Below, piece by piece: positions 16,224 through 24,437 of a stretch of DNA of 64,000 nucleotides. The stretch lies in contig NZ_RHNW01000005.1 of NCBI RefSeq assembly GCF_003946045.1, forward strand, positions 124,001 to 188,000, in the 5' to 3' direction. How positions within the stretch are numbered: position 1 is the first letter of the stretch; each line of letters opens with the position of its first letter. The notes under the pieces are model-generated. The model saw nothing but the letters and a program-made list of their open reading frames with translations, did no database searches and had not been told where the DNA came from. The stretch comes from Levilactobacillus mulengensis. Its GTDB lineage: Bacteria > Bacillota > Bacilli > Lactobacillales > Lactobacillaceae. The translations under genes and the position numbers were made by a program.

Positions 16224-18890
16224 ATGAAGAAGCTATTAGCAATTATTGCAGTGCTAGGATGTGTCCTAGGTTTGACCTCATACCTACGCATTCAAGCGCA
16301 AGACCGAAATGACGTTATTGAAAAGGCAACCCTCCAAGACCAGACGGGGCGAGTTGTTAAAAAATTGACTAGTCACCAGGCACAGGACCTGCAAGTGGCG
16401 CTGACCGTCAAGCTTCCCGCTGGGGAGACGATGGTGACGTTAGCTGACCAGGACAATGCCAAACTGATGACTGGAGAAATCACTGTAGATTCAAACCAGG
16501 AAGTTACAGCAATGGTTGACCAGAAGCGTCAATTGATTTTCAAGAATGACCAAAGCCAGGATCAGACGGTAGATTTAGTTGTACCGGTGAAGGTCACGCC
16601 GGCGCCACTCAGTAAAGACTTACAGTTGAAATTAAACGTTGCTGACCCGGAGCAAGAATATGAATTAGAGAAAATTGCGGTTGTTTCTAAAGAAGCCGAA
16701 ACGGAAACTAAAGCAGAAACAGGTGAAGCGGACGCAAAACTAGCAAAGGAAAAGAATGACGACACCAAAAAGGCTGCAGACGAAACGTCAGACACGAAAA
16801 CGGAAAAGAAGTCCGACACGAAAACGAAGAAGAAATCAGTTAAACAATCAACAAAGAAAGCGACAACGTCAAACGACAGTAAGACTACCAAGGATGCGCG
16901 GTCAAATCAGCAAACTACTGGTAAGACGCAATCACAGAAGTCAGCGACGACTGACAGTGAAGAAGATGTGATAGAAGCTGAGGAAGATGAAGCAGTTCAG
17001 GCACGGATGGCAACTACGAACCAGACGCAAGAACTGCCGAATATGCCCACTGAGTCGGTTAAGATTAGTCGTGGCCAAGTTCAAATGGAACAATGGTCAG
17101 ATAAATTGCTTATCGGTGGAACACTTTTAGAAAAAAAGGATAATACACAACTTATAACGAAAGTAATGGGACAGGATGGTATTTCCTCCGGCGGATATTA
17201 TGGTGGGGACCCCATCAAAGAATTTAACTATTTTGAAACTCGCTACCACTCCTCTTACCAGAAGAGGGGGACGGGAACCCAAAATGGAGAAATCGCTTAT
17301 GCTGTGGCTATTGACAACCAAAACATGGCAAATCCAAGTAGTGAAGACACCATCGTTGTTTACTATGACAATGTGGGGATGTACACGACGTCAACTGAAG
17401 ATGACTCTTTGAAGTATCCGATGGGAGTCATTGTTGAGATTTCAGATATTAAATACCATACGGATCTCGATACGCCACTGAGTTATGGTAAAAGCTACAT
17501 TGATTTTTCAAATAACTTTTACTCTGGACTGGTCTACAAAGGAATTGAGTCTTTCAATATCGACATGACGTTTACCAACTCGGATTGGAGTCAGGCACTT
17601 GAATTTCCTAAGGCAGTTAATGACAAGTATAAGAACTACTTTACGTTTGGTTCGTTAAACGGTAGAGCAGATAAGAAAAATGAATGGGCTGGGACCAGGT
17701 CTGAGTTAAAGGGAGAATTGTCGCCCAACTCAAAAGTTGAATATCGTGATCATGGCTGGTACGAAGGTATTGGTATCGGGCTTCCGAAAGATGATCCTGA
17801 TTACAAAGACGCCGATTGGGGCGATTACCTGGGTTCTGCTGATTATGAACGCGGCGCGGTTTCATTCCCAATGGTTGGGACAACGCAGCTGTTCAAGCTG
17901 AAAAGTCAGTTTGGATTCACGTGGCAGTCCTTCTCTAGTGGCTTCTTATTGCCACTGGAACAGCCAGAACCACACAAGACAGTTCACTCGAACGAAGAAA
18001 TTGATCCAAAGAATAACGACCGGGATGGTGTGACAATCGACCGGGACAAAGACGACACCGACTTCCTGTACTACACGATCTATCAACCCACTTACAATAT
18101 TCCGAATGACTCTATTGCTAAACCCAACGCGATTACGATGTGGGATCAATTGCCTGCCGGCGTGACAGTTGAAGAAAAAAATATTAACCTTTTCAATACT
18201 GATGGCACTCCGGTTAAGGCAAAACGTGGTGAAATTACCATTGTTAATGGCAAGGTCACCTATAAGTTATCCAAGGAAGAAATTGAAGAACTGATCTTTG
18301 ATGGTAACTCGTTTGCCATTCAAATGATGGTGAAACTTGATTCTGACTTTGTTGGGACGTTGGAAAATGAGGCTGAAATCGAATTTGATTCTGGGACCAA
18401 TCTCAAGTGGCCGAAGAAGACGAATAAAGTAATCACACACTACTTCAAGGGCGTTTACCAGTTCGAAAAGATTGATAGCACCACCAAGAAGTTACTCACC
18501 GGAGCTGAGTTTATCATTCAAGATAAAGCCGGTAACTACCTGAAGTTTGATACGAATGGTAAACGGACGGGCGAGGTTGCGGACAAAAATGAGGCAACCG
18601 TACTGAAGGGCGACGACAACGGAAACTTTAAGATTACAGGTCTCAAGACTGGCACGTACACGTTGATTGAAACTAAGGCGCCAGATGGTTACACGATTGG
18701 CGAACCTACTGAATTTACAATTTCAAAGGATAAACAGACTGGGCCGATTGAATCCAAGCAAGTTGAAAATGACCCAGAATACAGCTTACCCATCACTGGG
18801 GGCCAAGGCATCATCTGGTTCATCATTGTTGGGCTCATGCTCACCCTATCGGCACTCGCCATTTGGCGCACACACCCTAGAGGAGAATAA
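16224..18890 (+). CDS. LPxTG pilin, large subunit (isopeptide-forming, SpaA-like domain)
   Basis: 888 aa from ATG 16224 with GGGAGG upstream; in-frame ATGs at 16128 and 16131 lack a site. It has a signal peptide, a roughly 100-residue beta region, then a highly charged Lys/Thr/Asp/Glu linker (about 150-265), a large adhesive region, a fimbrial D2-like isopeptide domain (about 620-750, IYQPTYNIPND to FDSGTNLKWP), and a SpaA-like prealbumin domain (about 755-845) with E-box IETKAPDGY. The sorting signal is LPITG, then a hydrophobic stretch and WRTHPRGE. It is first in an operon with the backbone pilin 2 nt downstream, then two sortases. A tip or ancillary adhesin role is inferred. Confidence 0.9.
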   Translation: MKKLLAIIAVLGCVLGLTSYLRIQAQDRNDVIEKATLQDQTGRVVKKLTSHQAQDLQVALTVKLPAGETMVTLADQDNAKLMTGEITVDSNQEVTAMVDQKRQLIFKNDQSQDQTVDLVVPVKVTPAPLSKDLQLKLNVADPEQEYELEKIAVVSKEAETETKAETGEADAKLAKEKNDDTKKAADETSDTKTEKKSDTKTKKKSVKQSTKKATTSNDSKTTKDARSNQQTTGKTQSQKSATTDSEEDVIEAEEDEAVQARMATTNQTQELPNMPTESVKISRGQVQMEQWSDKLLIGGTLLEKKDNTQLITKVMGQDGISSGGYYGGDPIKEFNYFETRYHSSYQKRGTGTQNGEIAYAVAIDNQNMANPSSEDTIVVYYDNVGMYTTSTEDDSLKYPMGVIVEISDIKYHTDLDTPLSYGKSYIDFSNNFYSGLVYKGIESFNIDMTFTNSDWSQALEFPKAVNDKYKNYFTFGSLNGRADKKNEWAGTRSELKGELSPNSKVEYRDHGWYEGIGIGLPKDDPDYKDADWGDYLGSADYERGAVSFPMVGTTQLFKLKSQFGFTWQSFSSGFLLPLEQPEPHKTVHSNEEIDPKNNDRDGVTIDRDKDDTDFLYYTIYQPTYNIPNDSIAKPNAITMWDQLPAGVTVEEKNINLFNTDGTPVKAKRGEITIVNGKVTYKLSKEEIEELIFDGNSFAIQMMVKLDSDFVGTLENEAEIEFDSGTNLKWPKKTNKVITHYFKGVYQFEKIDSTTKKLLTGAEFIIQDKAGNYLKFDTNGKRTGEVADKNEATVLKGDDNGNFKITGLKTGTYTLIETKAPDGYTIGEPTEFTISKDKQTGPIESKQVENDPEYSLPITGGQGIIWFIIVGLMLTLSALAIWRTHPRGE

Positions 18891-18892
18891 CT

Positions 18893-20335
18893 ATGAAAAT
18901 CACAAAATTACGAAAACTGGTGCTCGCGGCGGTTGCCGTTTGTGGCTTGGCGCTGGGCGGACAAACAATTGCCCACGCTGCCGAGTCCAATGTGCCGGAA
19001 AAAGTGACGATAAAATTGCACAAGATGGACAATGAAGCGGAAAAGGAAATTGAAAACACTGGGGATGACTTGGGCGTTATGGAGGGGGTTAATCCCTATG
19101 ATGCCAAGCGGTTTGGCTCAGTGACCTATCGAATCTATGATATGACCGAATATCTTGCGAATGAAAATATTGTTAATGGTAAAACGAGTCACGAAGATTT
19201 TGAAAAAGCGCGGCAAGAGTTAGTCGACAAAATTACTGGTAAGCAGACAGATCCAGCTGCTGTGCTCAAGGCGCAACGAGCCTTCGTAAAGGAGCACAAT
19301 CTGCAGAGCATTGCGAAACAAACGTTAAGTGACAACAGTGGCATCCTAACGTTTTCAGAAATCGAAAATAGTGGGTTCTACCTGATTATGGAAACGTGGG
19401 CACCCGTTAAGAATCTGACGAAAATTTCAGCACCTATGCTCATCAGTTTACCCCTGAACGATAAGGACCCCGTTCACCTATACCCTAAGAACCTGATTGC
19501 TCGGAACGTTGACCCACTGATTCACAAAATTGGACTCGACCCAAAGAATCCAACCGGAAATACGTACGTACCATTAGGTAAGGTTAAGTTTACGTTGAAA
19601 GAGGTAGGGGAAAATAAGGAAACGCGGATTCTAGTAACCGATAAAAATGGTGACATTGAATTCGGAAATCTATCCGTAGGAACCCAATATGAGCTGAAGG
19701 AAGTTTCAAACCGGAAACAACCGTGGTATAAGCAGACAAACACCAAGGATACGGTTCTTTCTTTAATCTTTGAGGTTGATAAGAATGGTAATATCATTAA
19801 AGTAGAAGCTCAGCCAGATGACACCCACTTTAATATTGACAAGGATAAGATCGGCATCAAAAATGACCTGATTTTAGGCGGCGCTGAATTTCAAAAAATT
19901 GACGCTAATAGCGAAAAAGGTTTGAAAGGTGCTAAGTTTAAGGTCCAGAAGATTGATAAGAAAGGCAGAACTTTCTGGGCCGTGTTCAAAGATCAAACGT
20001 TTGTAAAATGGGTAACCAATAAAGACAAGGCTACTGAATTAACGTCCGGCGAAGAAGGAAAATTCAGTTTCACCGGCGTCCCTTACGTCTATGACCAGCG
20101 AAATGGCGACGTGACTTACAACCTGGTCGAAACGCAAGCCCCCGCTGGTTACGCGCTACTAAAGTCTGCAACCGAATTTAAGATTGGTGAGGACACAGGA
20201 ATCCAGCAAGTTAAGAACGAAAGCTACGCGCTGCCAACGACTGGTGGCATGGGCATCTGGCTCTTCCTGCTCATTGGGGCCCTCCTGATGGGTGGCGCCG
20301 GCTACCTGTACTACCGGCAAAAGCGTTCAGCATAG
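18893..20335 (+). CDS. LPxTG major (backbone) pilin
   Basis: 480 aa with a signal peptide ending AHA. The pilin motif VHLYPKN (about residues 195-201) carries the Lys used for polymerisation by class C sortase. Two SpaA/Cna-B-type beta domains follow, each with isopeptide-type features: an FTLKEV...YELKEV domain at about 220-310 and an FQKIDANSEKGLKGAKF domain at about 335-455, with the E-box NLVETQAPAGY. The sorting signal is LPTTG followed by a membrane segment and YYRQKRSA. The gene starts 2 nt after the previous stop codon, so the two pilins are translationally coupled. This is the best candidate for the pilus shaft. Confidence 0.93.
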   Translation: MKITKLRKLVLAAVAVCGLALGGQTIAHAAESNVPEKVTIKLHKMDNEAEKEIENTGDDLGVMEGVNPYDAKRFGSVTYRIYDMTEYLANENIVNGKTSHEDFEKARQELVDKITGKQTDPAAVLKAQRAFVKEHNLQSIAKQTLSDNSGILTFSEIENSGFYLIMETWAPVKNLTKISAPMLISLPLNDKDPVHLYPKNLIARNVDPLIHKIGLDPKNPTGNTYVPLGKVKFTLKEVGENKETRILVTDKNGDIEFGNLSVGTQYELKEVSNRKQPWYKQTNTKDTVLSLIFEVDKNGNIIKVEAQPDDTHFNIDKDKIGIKNDLILGGAEFQKIDANSEKGLKGAKFKVQKIDKKGRTFWAVFKDQTFVKWVTNKDKATELTSGEEGKFSFTGVPYVYDQRNGDVTYNLVETQAPAGYALLKSATEFKIGEDTGIQQVKNESYALPTTGGMGIWLFLLIGALLMGGAGYLYYRQKRSA

Positions 20336-20379
20336 ATTGATTAACCATTTAGACAATTAAAGAAGGGAGGAACCCCCTC

Positions 20380-21162
20380 ATGCGTAAATGGCTCATGATT
20401 TTACTATTCTGCGTTGGCCTGGGCCTGATTGGCTACCCAGCCGTCCGGAACCAAGTGACCGTTTGGCGTCAGCAGGGGGTTCTGGTGGCGTATAAGCGCC
20501 AGTTACGGACGGCGAGTAAGACGCAGCGCAAAGTCCTCAAACAGGCCTTACAGCGGCAGGCAACGGACAATCAGACGACCGCCTATGACCCGTTCAAGGA
20601 TGAAAATGACCGCTTCATTGACACGACACCCCTAGCGCTGGTGGCAATTCCTAAGATTGACGTGGAACTGCCGGTGTTTTCCGGGACCAGCGACCCCATT
20701 TTACAGAAGTATGCCGGGCTGGTTCACGGCACGGATATCCCGCAAGGCAAGCGCAATCAGCATAGTCTGATCACAGCGCACCGGGGATTGACCAGCGCGA
20801 AACTCTTCACCGATTTGCCTCGGCTCCAACGCGGTGACCGGTTCTATTTGAAAAATGCCTACGGGCTGATGACGTATGAGGTCGCGACCATTCGGACCGT
20901 GAAGGCGGCCACCCGCCAACCGATTCTGCGGACGGCGAACCAGAATCAAGTCACGCTGATGACCTGCACGCCGTACATGATCAACACCCATCGGCTCCTG
21001 GTCACCGGCCAGCGGATTCCAAACGAGACCCAGACGATTCCGCAAGGGAAAACGGTGTGGGACTGGTACAAAATTGTTTTACTGATTCTGGCGGCAACAC
21101 TCGTCATTGGCGGCGCGTGGCTGGGTTACCGCCGCTACCGCCAAGCAAGGGAGGGAAGCTAA
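20380..21162 (+). CDS. Class C (pilin-polymerising) sortase
   Basis: 260 aa membrane transpeptidase with an N-terminal and a C-terminal transmembrane segment, the class C arrangement. The lid motif DPF (YDPFKDEN, about residue 71) is present. Catalytic His is in TAHRG (about 134), Cys in TLMTCTPYMINTHRLLV (about 199) and Arg in HRLLVTG. It joins the pilin-motif Lys of one subunit to the sorting signal of another. AGGGAGG lies upstream. The next gene begins directly at the stop codon. Confidence 0.94.
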   Translation: MRKWLMILLFCVGLGLIGYPAVRNQVTVWRQQGVLVAYKRQLRTASKTQRKVLKQALQRQATDNQTTAYDPFKDENDRFIDTTPLALVAIPKIDVELPVFSGTSDPILQKYAGLVHGTDIPQGKRNQHSLITAHRGLTSAKLFTDLPRLQRGDRFYLKNAYGLMTYEVATIRTVKAATRQPILRTANQNQVTLMTCTPYMINTHRLLVTGQRIPNETQTIPQGKTVWDWYKIVLLILAATLVIGGAWLGYRRYRQAREGS

Positions 21163-21855
21163 ATGGCCACACGAAAACGACGTTCCAAGAAGGGCGCCCT
21201 CTGGTTGCTGGCGATGTTTGTGATTGGGGCTGGGCTGATCCTGTTGGCCCTGACGCAGACCTTCTCGGTGGAGCAGCTGGGTGACGCGGCGAAACGGGAA
21301 ATGACGGTCGCAAGCATCCAGCGCGCGACCCAGAAATCCAAGCAACAACCGGACGCGTTTAACTACGCGAAGACAGCACAGCTGAATCCCCTCACGGTAG
21401 GTGGCTACGGCTTGCGTGAGCTGACCGGTAGAAGCTCATACGGTGCGGTGGGCCAGGTGCGGGTTCCCGCGGTGGGACTGGACTTACCAATCGGCATCGG
21501 CGTGAGTAATTCGGTCCTGGTCCGAGGCGCGGGAACGCTGAAGGCAGACCAACGCATGGGTCAGGGAAATTATGCCTTGGCCGGACACTACATGACGCCC
21601 CGGCGCCTTCTGTTCTCGCCTCTCGAGGGCGTACGCAAGGGCAACGCCGTCTACCTGACGGATAAGCGCCAGGTCTACCACTACCGCGTGACTCGGGTCC
21701 GGATGATCGACCGCCACCAGGTGAGCGTCATCAACGATGTCCCTGGGCAGAAATTAGTGACGCTGGTGACCTGCGCCTCAGCGAAACGCGGCGAACCCAA
21801 GCGGCTGGTGGTGCAAGGGGAACTGCAGTCGGTGAGACCGGCGACGACGGCTTGA
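21163..21855 (+). CDS. Class A sortase in pilus operon
   Basis: 230 aa with one N-terminal membrane segment (about 12-32). The catalytic His is in ALAGHYM (about 142), Cys in TLVTCAS (about 202) and Arg in KRLVVQG. There is no class C lid and no C-terminal membrane segment, so it is class A and would attach finished pili or other LPxTG proteins to peptidoglycan. The ATG directly abuts the TAA of the class C sortase (coupled translation). A class A sortase in the pilus operon is less usual than a distant housekeeping srtA; whether the genome has another cannot be seen. Confidence 0.9.
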   Translation: MATRKRRSKKGALWLLAMFVIGAGLILLALTQTFSVEQLGDAAKREMTVASIQRATQKSKQQPDAFNYAKTAQLNPLTVGGYGLRELTGRSSYGAVGQVRVPAVGLDLPIGIGVSNSVLVRGAGTLKADQRMGQGNYALAGHYMTPRRLLFSPLEGVRKGNAVYLTDKRQVYHYRVTRVRMIDRHQVSVINDVPGQKLVTLVTCASAKRGEPKRLVVQGELQSVRPATTA

Positions 21856-21876
21856 GTGATGTTAATTGGATACAGT

Positions 21877-21903
21877 AAAGGCCCGGCATGTGCCGGGCCT
21901 TTT
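21877..21903 (+). terminator. Terminator of the pilus operon
   Basis: AAAGGCCCGGCA / TGCCGGGCCTTT with a very short loop and a T run, 22 nt after the stop codon. Confidence 0.9.
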
Positions 21904-22022
21904 AGGGTCCACAACTTTTTTGCTAAAAAATCCATCTAATTCATTGACTGTCACGTAACGTCATAGTTTAGTATGGCAGATAGTGAGTCAGTTATTGGGT
22001 TTGAAAGTGGGGTGGATGTGCT

Positions 22023-23213
22023 ATGAAACAAGAATCACTTTTTGCCGGTCGACCGGAGAATACGCCGTTGGCGAGTCGCGTGCGGCCCAAGGACTTGGAC
22101 CAGTTCGTGGGGCAACAGCATTTACTGGGATCGGGCAAGATTTTACGTGAAATTATTGAAAATGACCAAGTGTCGTCCATGATTTTCTGGGGGCCGCCGG
22201 GTGTGGGGAAGACGACCCTGGCAGAAATCATTGCCCGCAAGACGAAGTCCAGTTTTCTGAGCTTCAGTGCGGTCGACAGTAGCATCAGTAAGATTAAAAA
22301 GATTATGAAACAGGCCGAACTGGACCGCGAGATTGGTCAGCAGACCATGGTCTTTGTGGACGAAATCCACCGGTTTAACAAGGCCCAGCAGGATGCTTTT
22401 TTGCCGTACGTCGAACGCGGGAGCATCATCCTGATTGGTGCGACCACGGAGAACCCGTCGTTTGAAATCAACTCGGCCCTGCTCTCGCGCTGCAAGGTGT
22501 TTGTGCTCAAGGCATTGAAGCAGGCCGACATCGTCACACTGATTGAAAATGCGCTCCACAATCCTGAAGGCTTTGGCAAGCAGACCATTAAGATTGGTGA
22601 CGACGAGATTCAGGCCATTGCTAATTTTGCGGACGGGGATGCCCGCATGGCGCTGAACGTCTTGGAAATGGCCATTTTAAACGGTGACAAGGGCGAGCAG
22701 GCCACGACGGTCACCATGGCCGACCTGAGTCAATTGATCACGAAAAAGTTCGTGCTCTACGACAAAAATGGCGAAGAGCACTACAACATCATTTCCGCGC
22801 TGCACAAGTCGATGCGTAACAGCGATACCGACGCGGCCATTTACTGGTTGTCGCGGATGCTGGAGGGCGGCGAAGACCCGTTGTACATTGCGCGGCGGCT
22901 GGTGCGGTTTGCCAGCGAGGACGTTGGGTTGGCGGATACCAATGCGCTCAACGTGGCCATCAATGTGTTCCAGGCCTGCCAGTTTCTGGGGATGCCCGAG
23001 TGTGACATCCACCTGGTGGAGGCGGTGACCTACCTGTCACTGGCCCCGAAGTCCAACGCCATTTACAAGGCGCGGCTCACGGCGGCCAAGGACGTGAAGC
23101 AGACGGCCAACGATCCCGTGCCGCTCCAGATTCGCAACGCCCCAACTAAGCTGATGAAAGGCTTAGGGTATGGCAAGGGCTATGAGCTGGCGCATACGCC
23201 AAGGACAAATTGA
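22023..23213 (+). CDS. rarA: RarA/MgsA AAA+ ATPase, 3' end frameshifted
   Basis: Replication-associated recombination protein A, a clamp-loader-like AAA+ ATPase acting at stalled forks. Walker A is GPPGVGKTT (about residues 58-66), Walker B is VFVDEIHRF (about 110), and sensor 1 is IGATTENPSFE. The frame stops after 396 residues at ELAHTPRTN, whereas the family continues about 40 more. The missing tail (KDKLTTMKTMPPSL to RLAQIKAWH) is encoded in the +1 frame up to 23341. One extra A in CCAAGGAC at about 23200 would restore a full-length protein. The ATPase core is intact. This is either a real C-terminal truncation or a homopolymer sequencing error. Confidence 0.92.
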   Translation: MKQESLFAGRPENTPLASRVRPKDLDQFVGQQHLLGSGKILREIIENDQVSSMIFWGPPGVGKTTLAEIIARKTKSSFLSFSAVDSSISKIKKIMKQAELDREIGQQTMVFVDEIHRFNKAQQDAFLPYVERGSIILIGATTENPSFEINSALLSRCKVFVLKALKQADIVTLIENALHNPEGFGKQTIKIGDDEIQAIANFADGDARMALNVLEMAILNGDKGEQATTVTMADLSQLITKKFVLYDKNGEEHYNIISALHKSMRNSDTDAAIYWLSRMLEGGEDPLYIARRLVRFASEDVGLADTNALNVAINVFQACQFLGMPECDIHLVEAVTYLSLAPKSNAIYKARLTAAKDVKQTANDPVPLQIRNAPTKLMKGLGYGKGYELAHTPRTN

Positions 23214-23341
23214 CGACGATGAAGACCATGCCGCCTTCCTTGGAGGGACATGAATATTATTTGCCAACGAGTGAAGGTCATGAGCAACGGTTCAAGGACC
23301 GGTTGGCGCAGATTAAAGCCTGGCATCAACAGAATGGATAA
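23201..23341 (+). other. Out-of-frame C-terminal tail of rarA
   Basis: The +1 frame reads KDKLTTMKTMPPSL, EYYLPTSEG and RFKDRLAQIKAWHQQNG, then TAA at 23339-23341. These are the normal last residues of RarA. It has no start site of its own. Confidence 0.85.
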
Positions 23342-23343
23342 AC

Positions 23344-23381
23344 GAAAAGGGCGTTGCAGGATTTTCTGCAACGCCCTTTGT
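23344..23381. terminator. Bidirectional terminator between rarA and the SnoaL-like gene
   Basis: AAAGGGCGTTGCAG / CTGCAACGCCCTTT hairpin flanked by A and T tracts, between two convergent genes. Confidence 0.88.
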
Positions 23382-23387
23382 GATGGT

Positions 23388-23816
23388 TTAGACTAAAGTT
23401 TTCGTTTGACCAAAGTTCATATCCATTGGCCGGATGAAGGCCCAAGTGGAGTGGATGACTTTCCAGTCGGCACCCTCGCGTTCGTAAACTTCGATGCAGT
23501 TGTAGCGCATGTCGTTCAGCGAGGTCTTGGCGTACAGCTGGTAGGTCAGGACGGCCATATCGCCGTTGATCTGCACCCGGGGGTCCTCGAAGTCGTAGGA
23601 GTCAGCGAAGAGCTTACCCTCAACATTAGCCAGGACAAACTGCTTGATTTCGGCATAGGTATCGACACGGTGCGGCTTAGAGCTGTCAAAGTAGGAAAAG
23701 TTAGTCGGTGACCATAGGGTGAGGTAACCAGAGGTATCCCCCTTGAACCATTTGTCCAAGGCACCCTTTTCCAGAGCGATAATTTCAGCGGTTAAGGTAT
23801 CGGTTTCGTTTGTCAT
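23388..23816 (-). CDS. SnoaL-like/DUF4440 protein
   Basis: 142 aa, start ATG 23816 with AAAGGAG 7 nt upstream. It has the cone-shaped alpha+beta fold pattern of the NTF2/SnoaL-like group: an N-terminal helix pair (IIALEKGALDKWFKGD), then FSYFDSSKPHRVDTYAEIKQFV and strands VQINGDMAVLTYQLYAK and DWKVIHSTWAF. Such proteins bind small molecules or act as enzymes; the substrate is unknown. It is monocistronic. Its promoter has a MerR-type 19-bp spacer and an operator almost the same as that of the esterase gene at 36642, so the two probably share a regulator. Confidence 0.85.
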   Translation of the reverse strand: MTNETDTLTAEIIALEKGALDKWFKGDTSGYLTLWSPTNFSYFDSSKPHRVDTYAEIKQFVLANVEGKLFADSYDFEDPRVQINGDMAVLTYQLYAKTSLNDMRYNCIEVYEREGADWKVIHSTWAFIRPMDMNFGQTKTLV

Positions 23817-23849
23817 GAGCGTTCTCCTTTGTTTGTTCAAGATAGACTC

Positions 23850-23880
23850 AGTCTAAACTATGCCGTAACGTTACAGTCAA
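23850..23880 (-). promoter_or_regulatory. MerR-type promoter/operator (copy A)
   Basis: On the minus strand TTGACT (23880-23875) is followed by the perfect palindrome GTAACGTTAC (23874-23865), and TAGACT (23855-23850) lies 19 bp from the -35. The sequence from the -35 through GTAACGTTACGG is the same as at 36561-36578. No merR gene adjoins it. Confidence 0.8.
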
Positions 23881-23981
23881 GGGCGAGGTAATCGAAATTG
23901 GAAAAATTAACGATTGATAATTGGTAAATAGGTGTACAATTTGAAACAATAATAGATTGAATAAAAAGGGGGGAGTCGCCC

Positions 23982-24146
23982 ATGATGTTTGTCGTGGTAC
24001 TTGTACTGATTCTGCTAGTTCTTGCTATCGTCTATGGCGTTCGTCACCGGCAGTGGTGGCTGGTTATTCTGGCAGTGGTGGTCTTGCTGGCAATCGTTGT
24101 TTTTGAGATTGCGATGGAGATTGTGATTGTTGTCTTGGATGAATGA
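23982..24146 (+). CDS. Small two-helix membrane protein (54 aa)
   Basis: ATG 23982 has GGGGGGAG upstream at about 9 nt. The product is almost wholly hydrophobic: a first transmembrane stretch (MMFVVVLVLILLVLAIVYGV), a basic turn (RHRQWW), a second stretch, and an acidic end (VLDE). No family is recognised; small proteins of this kind may be membrane regulators or toxins, which the sequence alone cannot decide. The strong ribosome-binding site and clean stop support expression. The following stretch, 24147-24437, shows no gene. Confidence 0.6.
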   Translation: MMFVVVLVLILLVLAIVYGVRHRQWWLVILAVVVLLAIVVFEIAMEIVIVVLDE

Positions 24147-24437
24147 GCTTGGCGAAATATGAAAAGCTGCTTAGAAAGAGTGTGCGATAACCTTGGATGG
24201 GTTAGTTAGCGCATGCTTTTTAATAGTCACTCACCATTAGAATCGAACGTCCATATCATGATTAAAAGTATTTGTGAAAATGGGTTCAAACAATTTAGCC
24301 TATCCTAAATTATTTGGCGTATTATTTGTTATACTGGACGTGTATATAGGGTGTTTGCGCAGGTAAATATTTCGATGTGTGGAAATGAATTAGGTAGTAA
24401 TTAAGACCTTAATTATATTTCAAGGGGGCTGTACGAT

